From positions 1-47,166 of the forward strand of contig JAHJXZ010000097.1 of assembly GCA_018827205.1 (NCBI GenBank): a DNA stretch of 47,166 nt, read 5' to 3'. The notes under the pieces are model-generated. The model was not told the origin of the DNA and ran no database searches. It was given only the letters and a program-made list of their open reading frames with translations. This document shows, piece by piece, positions 8,343 to 17,830 of the stretch. Positions within the stretch are counted from its first letter, which is position 1; each line of letters starts with the position of its first letter. Made by a program: the position numbers and the translations under genes. Source of the stretch: Gammaproteobacteria bacterium. GTDB taxonomy: Bacteria; Pseudomonadota; Gammaproteobacteria; Pseudomonadales; Pseudomonadaceae.

Positions 8343-8404
8343 GGCCACACCCGCAGCAAGAGCCGTCCGCACAACAGCGCCCCCATCGACCAACTTGGCA
8401 GCAT
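8339..8404 (-). CDS. Possible 21-residue leader peptide ORF overlapping the acyltransferase start
   Basis: An ATG at 8404 sits seven bases after AAAGGAG, the best ribosome site in this interval. It opens a 21-codon frame (MLPSWSMGALLCGRLLLRVWP) whose TGA overlaps the acyltransferase ATG (ATGA, 8342-8339). This would couple acyltransferase translation to the leader. It could instead be a remnant, or a sign that the true acyltransferase start lies elsewhere. The peptide resembles nothing I recognise. Confidence 0.45.
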   Translation of the reverse strand: MLPSWSMGALLCGRLLLRVWP

Positions 8405-8426
8405 CTTCACTCTCCTTTGTCCCTGT

Positions 8427-9686
8427 TCACTTACACGCTTCAACAAGCACCGAGGCTGCCTGCGCTTGCCCCATCAGAACGTCCCGGTAAAGCTGCTGCA
8501 AGCGACTAATATGCTGACTGCGGCCATGCTGTTGAGCGACCAGCGCCCGCGCCGCGCGACCAAGGACCAGCAGATCGACATGCCCATCCAGAGCACGCTG
8601 GAGCCCCTGCGCCAGCCCAGCTGCAGAAACCGTAGCCGCCTGCAACCCGGTTTTACCGTCGAGCACATAATCGGTAATGCCGCCGACCGCAAAAGCCAGG
8701 ACTGGTGTTTCAAATGACATGGCTTCAATACCAACCAAAGGTCCCGGGTCATCCCAAACCGAGGGCAATACGAACAAGTCTGCCACCCGGTAATAACCCG
8801 CCAAGGCTTGTTGCGGTAACCACTCAATAAACTCGATACGCCCGGCAATGCCATAGCGCTCAGCCAGGGCTCGCGCAACGGGTAAACGGGGGCCGGACGA
8901 GATTGCAGTCAAACGCCAATCACCACGAACTTGTGCCAGTGCCTTTACCAGCACCTCCAAACCTTTCCCTTTGACTGCTTGACCTGTGAATAACAGCTGC
9001 AAAGGACGCTCACGACCTGCAATACCTGCAGCCTTCGCCTCCAGCATTGCGACCTGTCCCTGGGCTTGCTGATCAAAGCGGCTGAAATACGGAACCACCT
9101 GCACCCGCTCATTTGCAAAACCATTGACCAGCAGCACGCGGCGCATGTGCTGACTACCGACAACGGCAGCACTGAACGCCTGGTATAGGCCTCGTTCCGC
9201 CAGTTTTGCCGGCAGGTTCTGCAACCCCGGCACGCGACCACCCGGTTTGGGGGCACCGATCAAGCAGCCCTGCGTAATGCAAGACCAGCCCAGCGCGCGC
9301 GCACAACGATCCCCGGGAAAACGTCGACGACCACGACGCAAGCACATCGAGGTGTAGTCATGAAATGAGCGCAGCAAGGGAATGCCCAACGACGGCAAAG
9401 CCTGCAACAGCGGCAGGACACTGCAAAGGTGCACATGCAGCACATCAGCACGCCAGTTACGCATGACCTGCAGGCTTTGCTGCAGGTCATAAGGGTATTC
9501 AAACCCCCACGTACTGAGTGCCAGCAGTTCCACGCCTCGACAATCAAGATACTCCGGCACCACTCCACCACCATGTGCCAAAGCCACTTGATCACCACGC
9601 TCACTCAACGCCCTGGCCAATTCCAGCACGTAGTTCGGCAAGCCGCCAATGGACAGCGTCTCGACCAGCAACAACACTCTCATCAT
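8427..9686 (-). CDS. Glycosyltransferase family 4
   Basis: 419 residues of GT-B fold. The N-terminal Rossmann domain begins MRVLLLVETLSIGGLPNYV with the glycine-rich loop typical of GT4 enzymes. The C-terminal nucleotide-sugar domain has FTGQAVKGKGLEVLVKAL and LPSVWDDPGPLVGIEAMS. In that last motif the usual E-x7-E is D313-x7-E321, with Asp in the first position. It probably adds one sugar to the lipid-linked repeat unit on the cytoplasmic face of the inner membrane. The start overlaps the stop of the upstream polymerase gene (ATGA, 9686-9683), and the acyltransferase leader follows after 22 bases. Confidence 0.88.
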   Translation of the reverse strand: MMRVLLLVETLSIGGLPNYVLELARALSERGDQVALAHGGGVVPEYLDCRGVELLALSTWGFEYPYDLQQSLQVMRNWRADVLHVHLCSVLPLLQALPSLGIPLLRSFHDYTSMCLRRGRRRFPGDRCARALGWSCITQGCLIGAPKPGGRVPGLQNLPAKLAERGLYQAFSAAVVGSQHMRRVLLVNGFANERVQVVPYFSRFDQQAQGQVAMLEAKAAGIAGRERPLQLLFTGQAVKGKGLEVLVKALAQVRGDWRLTAISSGPRLPVARALAERYGIAGRIEFIEWLPQQALAGYYRVADLFVLPSVWDDPGPLVGIEAMSFETPVLAFAVGGITDYVLDGKTGLQAATVSAAGLAQGLQRALDGHVDLLVLGRAARALVAQQHGRSQHISRLQQLYRDVLMGQAQAASVLVEACK

Positions 9687-11149
9687 GCGTCCTCATGCGT
9701 TGCTACAGCCACGCCTACAGCCGCCGCCGCGGGGTTGCTCAGCCCCAGAGACAAGAGCAGCACCAGAAGGAAATGCATGTTCTGCAATAGCAGCATGTCA
9801 ACCATGGCAAACACCATGTAAGCCGCCAGGGTGCCGATCGCCGCCAAAGTAAACACCGAGGAATTGTCCTGCTGACGCGCTCGCCAACGCCGCAATAAAT
9901 GTCGGGCCATCATCAGCAGGAACGCCAGATAGGTCAGCAGACCGAACAGACCGGTGCCTGCAAGAATTTCCAGGTAGGTGTTATGAGCATGCAGCGAGGG
10001 ATAACCCAACTCAACGTTAAGCCACACCTCACGGGAGAAAAACTCATCACGGAAGTTGCCCAAGCCCACACCAAATAGTGGGTTTTCTTTAAACACATCA
10101 AGGGCCACGCCCCAGATAATCAGCCTATCGAGCACAGCCTCCGGACGGCCTGGCACCAGCCCGGCAATGCTGCCATCCCAGTTGGGGAACATAGCCACAG
10201 TCAGCACGGTGACCAGTGCAGCGATACCACCAACCAGCACCAACCAACGCCACAGCACCGGGCGTATGACCAGCAACATGACCAGCAGCAAAGCCACACA
10301 CCCGAGCAAGCCCCCGCGCGACTTGGTTGCCGCCAGCCCCGCCAGACAGATAACCAAACACAACCCGGCCAATAGGCGCATTGCAGGCTGCGGCGCACGG
10401 AAGACAAAGGCGATCGCCACGCTCATGCTCATTACCAGATACATGGCCAAGCCCTGCGCCCCGCCGAACGCGCTGCCGGCACGTCCGGAGATATCAAAGG
10501 TGTGGCGGATTTGCGCCATATCACCTTCCGGGATCGGCACAGGAATGCCCAACATGCCGGTCAGTCGCGTGCCATTGCTGGCGAGCTCATAAAGACCGTC
10601 GATGGCAAACAGGCAAGGCACCAACAGCATGGTGACCGCGGCAAAACGCCAGAAACGCTCATCCGGACGAAATACCAACAACAACATGGGCAGCACGACA
10701 AACCACTCAACAATGCGCAGCACCTGTTTCAAGCTGCTGCCTTGGGCAATTGAACCGACCTGAGCCAACAGATTGGCCAAAAGAAACGGCGCAATGGCCC
10801 ATACAATGATCGGCACCCGGATGTCCTGAAATGGCGGTGCATGCTCGCGCTGCAGCATAAATAGCCAGAGCAGCCCCCAAGCTACCAGCAACCCATCCGC
10901 TGCGTTCAGCGGTAAACCAGCAAGGCTTTTCTGGATGGGGATGGCCAGACTGATAACAAACAGCACCAGCAGATACTGCGGCTGCTTGCTCAATAGCAAA
11001 CATCCGCCCAGCGAAGCTGCGAGCAGCATACCCGGCAGCGGGTAAAGCACAGTCAACAAGGCCATAACAAAGCCAAGCGGCACGGCTAAAAGCACGCCCC
11101 GCCAGCTCAGGCTAGCCGGTTGCAACAGTGACTTAAGCACCACGCTCAT
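9683..11149 (-). CDS. O-antigen polymerase/ligase-like membrane protein (Wzy-type, Wzy_C family)
   Basis: 488 residues with about 11-12 membrane segments. A large periplasmic loop ends in HAHNTYLEILAGTGLFGLL, the conserved H-N-x-Y-L stretch of the PF04932 family that includes WaaL ligases and Wzy polymerases. In an operon with a flippase, initiating transferase and copolymerase, the polymerase role is more likely. It would join flipped repeat units in the periplasm. The ATG at 11149 lies inside the end of the upstream GT2 gene (17-bp overlap) behind AAGGTGG. Confidence 0.85.
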   Translation of the reverse strand: MSVVLKSLLQPASLSWRGVLLAVPLGFVMALLTVLYPLPGMLLAASLGGCLLLSKQPQYLLVLFVISLAIPIQKSLAGLPLNAADGLLVAWGLLWLFMLQREHAPPFQDIRVPIIVWAIAPFLLANLLAQVGSIAQGSSLKQVLRIVEWFVVLPMLLLVFRPDERFWRFAAVTMLLVPCLFAIDGLYELASNGTRLTGMLGIPVPIPEGDMAQIRHTFDISGRAGSAFGGAQGLAMYLVMSMSVAIAFVFRAPQPAMRLLAGLCLVICLAGLAATKSRGGLLGCVALLLVMLLVIRPVLWRWLVLVGGIAALVTVLTVAMFPNWDGSIAGLVPGRPEAVLDRLIIWGVALDVFKENPLFGVGLGNFRDEFFSREVWLNVELGYPSLHAHNTYLEILAGTGLFGLLTYLAFLLMMARHLLRRWRARQQDNSSVFTLAAIGTLAAYMVFAMVDMLLLQNMHFLLVLLLSLGLSNPAAAAVGVAVATHEDA

Positions 11150-12089
11150 CCACCTTGACGAAGGGGTTGAGCGCCATCACCTGAAGGTTCGCACGTAGCA
11201 AGGCGAGAGCGGCCGGGCGCTGCTGCGCGCGTATACAACGCAGCAACAAACGTAGGCTGGCGAGCAGCATGGCGAGGTCGGTCAAACCCTTGAGCAGTAG
11301 CAACTCTGCAACACTGCGGTGCTTGCGGTACAAGCGATATCGGCTGCGACGCAGCTCATAACGCATGCGCAGGGCCGTACTGCTGAGTTCGAGCGGAGCA
11401 CGCCGCCCACTCGGCGCCCGACCGGATGACTTACCGCCGTGGTGCAAAACCCGTAACTGCGGCAGCAACCATAACTGCCAACCCTTGCTGCGCGCCCTCA
11501 CACACCAGTCGACATCTTCGTCATACATAAAAAAGCCATCATCGAGCAGCCCCACACTGCTCAACAGCTCACCACGCAGCAACATGCAGGCACCATGCAA
11601 TCGCTCCAACAGCACAGGCTCGGTCCGCCCCGCAGCGGGGTACTGCGGCCCACACCAGGCGCGCCTGAACATTTCCGGCAAACTGGGAAAGCTGCTCGGA
11701 TAATCCTGATCAGCACCATCGTCGGCATTTACCACCCTTGGGCTCACAGCTCCCACGCCTGGGTTCTGCTGCAAAACCTGCAGCAGGCCATCGAGCGTGC
11801 CGGCCTCGACCAACGCATCGCTATTGAGCAACAGCACATAATCACTGCGGCACTCGCGCAGCGCTAAATTGTTACCTCCGGCAAACCCCAGATTGGCACC
11901 TGCATCAATCAAGCGAACATCCGGATGGGCCTGGGCAATCACCGACAAGCTGCCATCCTGCGATGCGTTATCGACCACTACGATATCCAGCCGGGCATGC
12001 TGCGGGGCAAAACGCTTAAGCGAATCAATGCACTCGACAACCAGCTGTGCGGTTTTGTAGTTGACGATGGATACGGTCAAACAACTCAT
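11133..12089 (-). CDS. Glycosyltransferase family 2, WbbL-like (probable rhamnosyltransferase)
   Basis: 318 residues with a GT-A fold. TVSIVNYKTAQ opens the nucleotide-binding domain, VVVDNASQDGS follows (D40), and LLLNSDA supplies the DXD-like metal site (N89-S-D91). GGNNLAL and FFMYDEDVDWCVRA are hallmarks of the WbbL/rhamnosyltransferase group. A hydrophobic C-terminal part may anchor it to the membrane. A dTDP-rhamnose donor is plausible because rmlBACD is adjacent. Overlaps with both neighbours (ATGA at 12089-12086, 17 bp at the 3' end) show tight operon packing. Confidence 0.87.
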   Translation of the reverse strand: MSCLTVSIVNYKTAQLVVECIDSLKRFAPQHARLDIVVVDNASQDGSLSVIAQAHPDVRLIDAGANLGFAGGNNLALRECRSDYVLLLNSDALVEAGTLDGLLQVLQQNPGVGAVSPRVVNADDGADQDYPSSFPSLPEMFRRAWCGPQYPAAGRTEPVLLERLHGACMLLRGELLSSVGLLDDGFFMYDEDVDWCVRARSKGWQLWLLPQLRVLHHGGKSSGRAPSGRRAPLELSSTALRMRYELRRSRYRLYRKHRSVAELLLLKGLTDLAMLLASLRLLLRCIRAQQRPAALALLRANLQVMALNPFVKVDERGA

Positions 12090-12916
12090 TTCCCGAACTC
12101 CAGCTCTGTTCGCATACGCCGACCTAGATTCATGCAGTACTCGCGCACAAACCCAGGGCTGACTCCAGCGAAGCCAAACGCCTCACGGGTACTGCGGATA
12201 TCCAGCCAAAACGGGTCATATTCACGAAGGTTGTTAATCAGCAACTCACCGCTGCCATAGCCTTCAATCAGCCACTGCGCGACCCGCCCACAGGCCACCC
12301 CATGGCCTGCACCGAGATTGAACAAGCCCGCCTCGGGCTGCTCGGCAACATGCACCAATGCCTCAGCCAGAGCCTCTACCGGCAGAAAATCGCGCTCTAC
12401 GAAAGGGCTCATGTCCAGCACAATCCGCCCCTGATCACGCAAGCTGCTCATCGCCATGGCAAAGAAGCTGCGCCGCCCCGGCACTAACTCATAACCGCAT
12501 ATATTGCTTAGGCGCAGCACTGTAAGACGATCGCCGAGCAATGCGCGCAGCGCTTGCTCGCCGGTCCATTTGGCGCGGCCATAGAGATTCAACGGCTGTG
12601 GCTGCAATGCTTCGTGCAATCGACCATCAAGGCCGGCCGGGCCATACACCATCCGCGAGCTGAGCATCAGATAACGTATCTGAGGATGGCGCTGCAGCCT
12701 GCTGGCCAACTGCACATCGACATCATGTTCAGGACTGTAAGGCTGTACTTTCAGTGCACTATCGAATGCGCAATTAATCAGACAGCCAACACCCTTCAGC
12801 CATGCATCACTTTCCAGGGCCGTATGCCTGTCGACAAACCGCCAGCCTGCCGTTCGCGTCTGCGCCTGCAAGGCCTGGGCAATAAAGCTACTCGCGCCTA
12901 CCACTGCGATGCTCAT
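12086..12916 (-). CDS. Extended SDR: NAD(P)-dependent sugar epimerase/reductase
   Basis: 276 residues. The N-terminal nucleotide-binding motif is VVGASSFIAQAL (a variant of GxxGxxG with G7, A8, S9 and F11). Catalytic residues are S86/S87 and Y112-x3-K116 (YGRAK). The overall pattern is closest to 4-ketoreductases or epimerases of the RmlD/Gne type. It may convert the 4-keto-6-deoxy sugar made by the 4,6-dehydratase at 15399-16439 into another deoxysugar, but this is inference. It overlaps both GT2 neighbours by four bases. Confidence 0.75.
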   Translation of the reverse strand: MSIAVVGASSFIAQALQAQTRTAGWRFVDRHTALESDAWLKGVGCLINCAFDSALKVQPYSPEHDVDVQLASRLQRHPQIRYLMLSSRMVYGPAGLDGRLHEALQPQPLNLYGRAKWTGEQALRALLGDRLTVLRLSNICGYELVPGRRSFFAMAMSSLRDQGRIVLDMSPFVERDFLPVEALAEALVHVAEQPEAGLFNLGAGHGVACGRVAQWLIEGYGSGELLINNLREYDPFWLDIRSTREAFGFAGVSPGFVREYCMNLGRRMRTELEFGK

Positions 12917-13857
12917 GACTCACTCCAGAAGAACGCATGCATGCTCAAGCGTCGCCGCAAGCTCAGCGGGAGGTATCGATAACGCAGGCCCAACGCAAAA
13001 CCGCAGTACTTGCCCAAGGTGCGCATAAAAATGCCCAGAACCTCGGCCAGACGGCTGTGTGCCCAGGCGGCGGCCAACTCGGCGCGAACAAAGCGCCAGC
13101 CTTCCCCGGATGCAGCCAGCCGCACACTGCGCAATTGCTCATCCATGGCCATCAACGTACCAATATCGAAGTAGCGTTTAAGCTCCTGCCAAACGCTGTA
13201 GTCATGGCTATGCACCGCACATGAAAGCGGCTGATAGACCCGAACATGGCCACACTGCAGCATGCGCAGTGCCACCGCCATATCCTCGCCAAGTGGCAAG
13301 CGCTCGGGAAAACCACCGACCTCAAACAGCGCACTGCGACGGTATGCCGCAAAGGAGTTGGAGCAGTACACGGCCTTGATCCCACGCTTCGGCAGATCAG
13401 CAAGCATGCTGCGATCTGCCTCGGGCGGATAATTGAATTCACGAGCAAAGCGCTCAGCCAGACTGGCATTGCTGCGCGCCAATTGGCGGCCGTACACCAG
13501 GGCAACAGCGTCATCTTCAAAAGGCTGCAGCAGATGCATCAGCCAGTCGCTGCCACTTGGGCAAGCATCCTGGGTCAGATACACCAGGTACTCACTGTCG
13601 GCACACAACTCAAGAGCCAGATTGCGCGTCTTGCCGTGGCCAAACTCGCTGCGCTGGATGCTGTGTAATTGATGCCCGGCAGCGCTGATCATCGCGGCGC
13701 TGGCATCATCGGAAGACGAGTCAATAAACAGCACGCGCTGCACCGCTTGAGGAAGCGCCACCAATGCAGCCAGTAAAGCCGGCAAATAGGCTTGAGCGTT
13801 CAACGTCAGCACCACAATGCTGGTTCGCCCAATACGTTGCGTCATTTCAGAATGCAT
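12913..13857 (-). CDS. Glycosyltransferase family 2, RfbN-like O-antigen rhamnosyltransferase
   Basis: About 310-314 residues. TSIVVLTLNAQAYL opens the GT-A domain, followed by VLFIDSSSDD, SEFGHGKTRNLAL and YLTQDACP, a combination typical of RfbN-type rhamnosyltransferases. GEDMAVALRML and AVHSHDYS come later. Two starts are possible: ATG 13857, overlapping the upstream gene, or ATG 13845, just after its TGA (TGAAATG); neither has a strong ribosome site, so translation is likely coupled. It probably transfers rhamnose or another 6-deoxyhexose to the lipid-linked intermediate. Confidence 0.84.
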   Translation of the reverse strand: MHSEMTQRIGRTSIVVLTLNAQAYLPALLAALVALPQAVQRVLFIDSSSDDASAAMISAAGHQLHSIQRSEFGHGKTRNLALELCADSEYLVYLTQDACPSGSDWLMHLLQPFEDDAVALVYGRQLARSNASLAERFAREFNYPPEADRSMLADLPKRGIKAVYCSNSFAAYRRSALFEVGGFPERLPLGEDMAVALRMLQCGHVRVYQPLSCAVHSHDYSVWQELKRYFDIGTLMAMDEQLRSVRLAASGEGWRFVRAELAAAWAHSRLAEVLGIFMRTLGKYCGFALGLRYRYLPLSLRRRLSMHAFFWSES

Positions 13858-15334
13858 TCTTGCCACCCAAGCCACCGAATACGGTTTTCAGAACAATCCA
13901 CAGGTCTAATTCGGGCGACCAGTTCTGGATGTAATGAATGTCGTAGGAAAAGCGCTCCGTCAGGTGCTCTTCGGTGAAGGTATTGCCACGCAGACCGTTG
14001 ACCTGCGCCCAGCCGGTAATGCCTGGCCGCACCTTGTAGCGCTCAACAAAATCAGCCACGACCGCCTCATACGTGCGCGCTCCGGCTTTCACGCCTGGCG
14101 GATGGGGGCGCGGCCCGACCACAGACATGTGGCCCAGCAGGACGTTAATAAACTGTGGGAACTCGTCGAGGCTGGTGCGCCGCAGAAAATCACCAACTCG
14201 CGTAACACGGCTATCGCCGCGCTCGGTCAAGCGGATTTCCTTGCTATCGCCCTGGGGATCAAAGGTCATGCTGCGGAACTTGTAGATGCCGAACAGTTGG
14301 TTGCGCAGGCCATAGCGCTGCTGTTTGAACAACACCGGTCCCGGCGACTCCAGTTTGATTGCCAAGGCAATCAGCAAGCCGAACGGCAGAAACACCAACA
14401 AGGCACAAGCCGCAAAAGCTATGTCGAAAAGCCGCTTGACCAGACGACCTTCCACCGGCAAACGATTCATGCCCAGCAGCATCATTTTGTGTGGCCCCTG
14501 CTTGGGCCAACGAGCAAACGCATGGCGCAACACCGGCACTTCTGGAGCCAGATAAACGCTACCCAACTGAGCGCGCAAAAGACTGGCCAGTTCATTAACC
14601 CGCGCCCCTGCACTGTTCGGCAGGGCAATCACAACGCCGTCAATGTCACTGGGCAACCCCCCAAGCTCAGCTGTACTGGCCAACAACGGAACAGGCAAGA
14701 TAGTCGGATCGATTCGTGACTGGCGATCCTCGATAAAGCCTACAACCTCGATATCCGGCTCATGCTGAGCCATATGCTGGACAATGATTACCCCCTGCTC
14801 ACCGGCCCCCACCACCACCAGACGCGTTTTACGCTCCCAGCGATGCGAGAAGCGTTGCAGCAACAGTCGGCCCAGCAACGCGAAGAACAGGAGTATTGAG
14901 AAGAGCCCGCAAAGTAACAGCAGCGGCAGCAAGGGTCGACCAGCCAGCAGCAGCAGCACTTGCAACAGGCCAATAGCCAATACCGTGTTAAGCAGTGCAC
15001 TGACTACCAGCAGCGCCCGCGCCACCTTGGGCTGGCCCAGATTCTTATAGATCCGCACAGGCATGCAGGCGAAAAACACACCCAGAAAGACCCCCCACAA
15101 CCGCCAGTCGCTCGGCACCTCAAGCCCCGCCAGCACGCACAAGCCATAGCCAACAGCGACCGCCAACACGCCGCAAAGTCCATGTATCGCCCGCAATAGC
15201 AACAACTCCACCCGCAGCATCGCGGCCGCGTCGAAACGTCTTGCGTGATGCCGCGACACAGTTGCTTTACGCCGGCGCAAATGCCTCAGTCGCTCACGCG
15301 AAACACGCTCCGGTGTCTCAGTCGAACTTATCAT
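13847..15334 (-). CDS. Undecaprenyl-phosphate glycosyl-1-phosphate transferase (WcaJ/GumD type)
   Basis: 495 residues. The start at 15334 is chosen for its GGAGG site; an upstream in-frame codon at 15352 lacks one. Four N-terminal membrane segments are followed by a Rossmann-like domain (VVVGAGEQGVIIVQHM) and a C-terminal bacterial sugar transferase domain: VKRLFDIAFA with a membrane helix, KFRSM, DEFPQFINVL, MSVVGPRPH and RPGITGWAQVNGLRG. It starts repeat-unit synthesis by loading a hexose-1-phosphate, probably glucose or galactose, onto undecaprenyl phosphate. The next gene upstream in transcription ends 64 bp away. Confidence 0.92.
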   Translation of the reverse strand: MISSTETPERVSRERLRHLRRRKATVSRHHARRFDAAAMLRVELLLLRAIHGLCGVLAVAVGYGLCVLAGLEVPSDWRLWGVFLGVFFACMPVRIYKNLGQPKVARALLVVSALLNTVLAIGLLQVLLLLAGRPLLPLLLLCGLFSILLFFALLGRLLLQRFSHRWERKTRLVVVGAGEQGVIIVQHMAQHEPDIEVVGFIEDRQSRIDPTILPVPLLASTAELGGLPSDIDGVVIALPNSAGARVNELASLLRAQLGSVYLAPEVPVLRHAFARWPKQGPHKMMLLGMNRLPVEGRLVKRLFDIAFAACALLVFLPFGLLIALAIKLESPGPVLFKQQRYGLRNQLFGIYKFRSMTFDPQGDSKEIRLTERGDSRVTRVGDFLRRTSLDEFPQFINVLLGHMSVVGPRPHPPGVKAGARTYEAVVADFVERYKVRPGITGWAQVNGLRGNTFTEEHLTERFSYDIHYIQNWSPELDLWIVLKTVFGGLGGKNAF

Positions 15335-15398
15335 CCTGCCTCCGTTGCACACGCCTGCCCTTAACCCACCCCAGAAACACCTACCCGCCCCAGCTCAA

Positions 15399-16439
15399 TC
15401 AGGTATTTGTCTCAAGGCTCAGGCCAGACAATGCAGCGCCAGGCACAGCCAATTGCAGCGCAACGGGCGCCTCTGCAACGTCAAACAACTCGCCATAGCG
15501 ATCAAGGTTACTGGCATACCAATCCGCCAGCATGCCCAGGTCATCGCGCAAGCTGTGTTGCGGCCGCCACCCCATTGCCTGGAGCTTGGCCCAGGAAATC
15601 GAGTAGCGAGCATCGTTGAAGGGACGATCCGCTACAAAATCCACGACCTCATCGACACCACGACCAAAAAAGTCGCAGATCAATTCAGCCATTTGCAGGT
15701 TGGTATATTCCTCGCTTGTACCAATGTTGTAGGTCTCGCCAATCGTACCGCGCTCGGCAATGAACAACACAGCACGGGCAAAATCCCTTGTACTGAGGTA
15801 ATGCCGACGGTTACTGCCATTGCCATGCAAAGGCAGACGACGCCCCGTCAGCATGTGGCAGATGAACCGTGGAATGATCTTTTCTGGGAACTGGCGAATG
15901 CCGTACAGATTGTTGGCCCGGATAACCACGATCGGCTCGTGATAAGACTGAATGTAGCCACGCAGAATCATCTCTGCAGCAGCCTTGGAAGATGAGTAGG
16001 GGTTGGTTGGACGCAGCACATCGTCTTCGACCGCAGCGCCGTCCATCACCTCGCCGTAAACCTCATCAGTACTGACATGCACCACCTTGGCCACACGTTC
16101 CTGGCGGCACGCCTCCATCAAACTATGAGTACCCAGGACGTTGGTGCGGGTGAACTCAAGCGAGTTGCCAAAGGAATTGTCCACATGACTTTCGGCAGCG
16201 GCATGAATCACCAGAGTTGAACCTTTTACCGCCCGACGGCAAAACTCCAGATCAGCAACATCGCCCACCAGCAACTGCACGCGATTGGAAAACACATGAT
16301 GGGAAATATTTCTTACATCGCCGGCATAGGTCATTTTATCCAGCACCACAATACGCGCATCCGGATATTGCAAACAGGCCTCATCGACAATATGCGAACC
16401 TGCGAACCCAGCACCGCCTGTAATCACTATTTTGCGCAT
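15399..16439 (-). CDS. Nucleotide-sugar 4,6-dehydratase, RmlB-like paralogue
   Basis: 346 residues, start 16439 with GGGAGGG upstream; the longer frame to 16502 lacks support. The SDR fold has ITGGAGFAGSHI, the dehydratase triad T124-D125-E126 in STDEVYG, and Y148-x3-K152. AAAESHVDNS matches the RmlB family. It is clearly related to the rmlB at 18155-19207 but divergent, so it may act on another nucleotide sugar, or make the same dTDP-4-keto-6-deoxyglucose for this operon alone. The product would suit the SDR reductase at 12086-12916. Confidence 0.85.
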   Translation of the reverse strand: MRKIVITGGAGFAGSHIVDEACLQYPDARIVVLDKMTYAGDVRNISHHVFSNRVQLLVGDVADLEFCRRAVKGSTLVIHAAAESHVDNSFGNSLEFTRTNVLGTHSLMEACRQERVAKVVHVSTDEVYGEVMDGAAVEDDVLRPTNPYSSSKAAAEMILRGYIQSYHEPIVVIRANNLYGIRQFPEKIIPRFICHMLTGRRLPLHGNGSNRRHYLSTRDFARAVLFIAERGTIGETYNIGTSEEYTNLQMAELICDFFGRGVDEVVDFVADRPFNDARYSISWAKLQAMGWRPQHSLRDDLGMLADWYASNLDRYGELFDVAEAPVALQLAVPGAALSGLSLETNT

Positions 16440-16606
16440 TTCAAGTCCCTCCCCGAACCTACCCGGACGAATATCTATTCGCCGCCAGCAAGTAGTTAAC
16501 ACCCTTCACATAACAGCGAATCAGCCACCATAAGCACAACTCGCCACTTGAACCCCGCCCTAATAAAAATTGACGTCAAATTATTATTAGGCCAATCTTC
16601 AATAGC

Positions 16607-17824
16607 CTATTTCTTCCACCCCCAAAACAACATCAACAGCACAATCAGCGCAGCAAAATTCACGCCACCATAAAAAACACCCAACACGGTCAATGACAAA
16701 TTCCCTGCAAAAATCGCCGCCAACGACAGCAGCAAAATCAGCGCCGTACCGTGATAAAGTAAATTTGTTACAGGCATTCGCATCGCTAAAAAAGCCAACT
16801 GCAGCGGCGCTGAAAGTGCAATAGCAACAACTCCCAACGCCATATAGGTCAGAGCACCACTACCTGCACGATAGGCCTCCCCATACAACAGCGCCAGTAA
16901 GTCACCAGCAAACAGATAAACAATTGACAGGTATGCCAGCGCTGGCAGTGCAAACACGCCACCCCAACGCACTACATAAGCAACCCACCCTTTATCCGCA
17001 ACCTGCGCATAGCGCCGCATAAACTGCGGCCGCAAATAATTCGTAAACCCCACAAGCAAAGGATTGGGCAGATTGGTTAATGCCATACACGCAGCGAAAC
17101 TGCCTGCCTGAGCCAGACCGCCCCCCATCAACGCCAGCCAGGGGTAGAGTTGTAAACTGGCAACATGACACACACCGCCCAACACCAACCACCGCCCGTA
17201 GTGCACAAACGAGCACGCATGCAGCCAGTAGTCGTGCCATGAGCGCCACCCAAGCAGATGGCGCTCCAAGTACACACCCAACAGGGTTGGCAACCATGCC
17301 GCAACCGCAATAGCGACAAACGCACCAACAGCAGATAACGCATCAAACACAATGAACGCGGAGACTAACCCGAACTGGATTAAAGATGAAAGCACATCAA
17401 ACTTGAATGATTGCGCCAATTTAGCGACGACATATAAGTGACGCCTAAAGAGCTCTCTATTAACAAGCCCTATTAATGCGACCGGCAAAACCAGGGAAAG
17501 TCCCGACAAGCTCTGCAGACCCAGCCACAAGCCACACCAGAACAACACGACAACAACCAACAGCAATGCCAGATTACTTATAAACGCCGAACTAAAGTAC
17601 AGTTCACGCCCCTCGAGGTTCTGCGCTTGAAAATAGGTGTAGGGCGTAGCCACCAGCGTATCGCCTAGGGAAATCGCCAGAAAACAAAACGAAAAGCCCA
17701 GAGCAAAAACACCAAGCTCCTCCGGCCCAGCCCAATAACCCAACGCCATAACGGTGGCGAAGTTAACCAGACTCTGCAGCGCCTGCCCCAATAAGACCCA
17801 AACACCCGCCCCCAACTTAGCCAT
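16607..17824 (-). CDS. Polysaccharide flippase (Wzx-like, MOP superfamily)
   Basis: 405 residues with about 12 hydrophobic segments and little soluble sequence. An N-terminal AKLGAGVWVLLGQALQ and WAGPEELGVFALGFSF fit the PST/Wzx group. It would flip undecaprenyl-linked repeat units to the periplasm. The ATG at 17824 follows GGGGTGGG; an in-frame GTG at 17830 is the alternative. It is the first gene of the leftward operon. The gene and its flanks look richer in A and T than the surrounding genes, as is common for polysaccharide flippases. Confidence 0.86.
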   Translation of the reverse strand: MAKLGAGVWVLLGQALQSLVNFATVMALGYWAGPEELGVFALGFSFCFLAISLGDTLVATPYTYFQAQNLEGRELYFSSAFISNLALLLVVVVLFWCGLWLGLQSLSGLSLVLPVALIGLVNRELFRRHLYVVAKLAQSFKFDVLSSLIQFGLVSAFIVFDALSAVGAFVAIAVAAWLPTLLGVYLERHLLGWRSWHDYWLHACSFVHYGRWLVLGGVCHVASLQLYPWLALMGGGLAQAGSFAACMALTNLPNPLLVGFTNYLRPQFMRRYAQVADKGWVAYVVRWGGVFALPALAYLSIVYLFAGDLLALLYGEAYRAGSGALTYMALGVVAIALSAPLQLAFLAMRMPVTNLLYHGTALILLLSLAAIFAGNLSLTVLGVFYGGVNFAALIVLLMLFWGWKK

Positions 17825-17830
17825 GCCCAC

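Noticed and set aside
8342-8404. A frameshift at the acyltransferase 5' end
   Set aside because: The short upstream frame does not encode an extension of the acyltransferase fold, and the conserved family N terminus lies after the ATG at 8342; overlapping ATGA starts are common in this operon.
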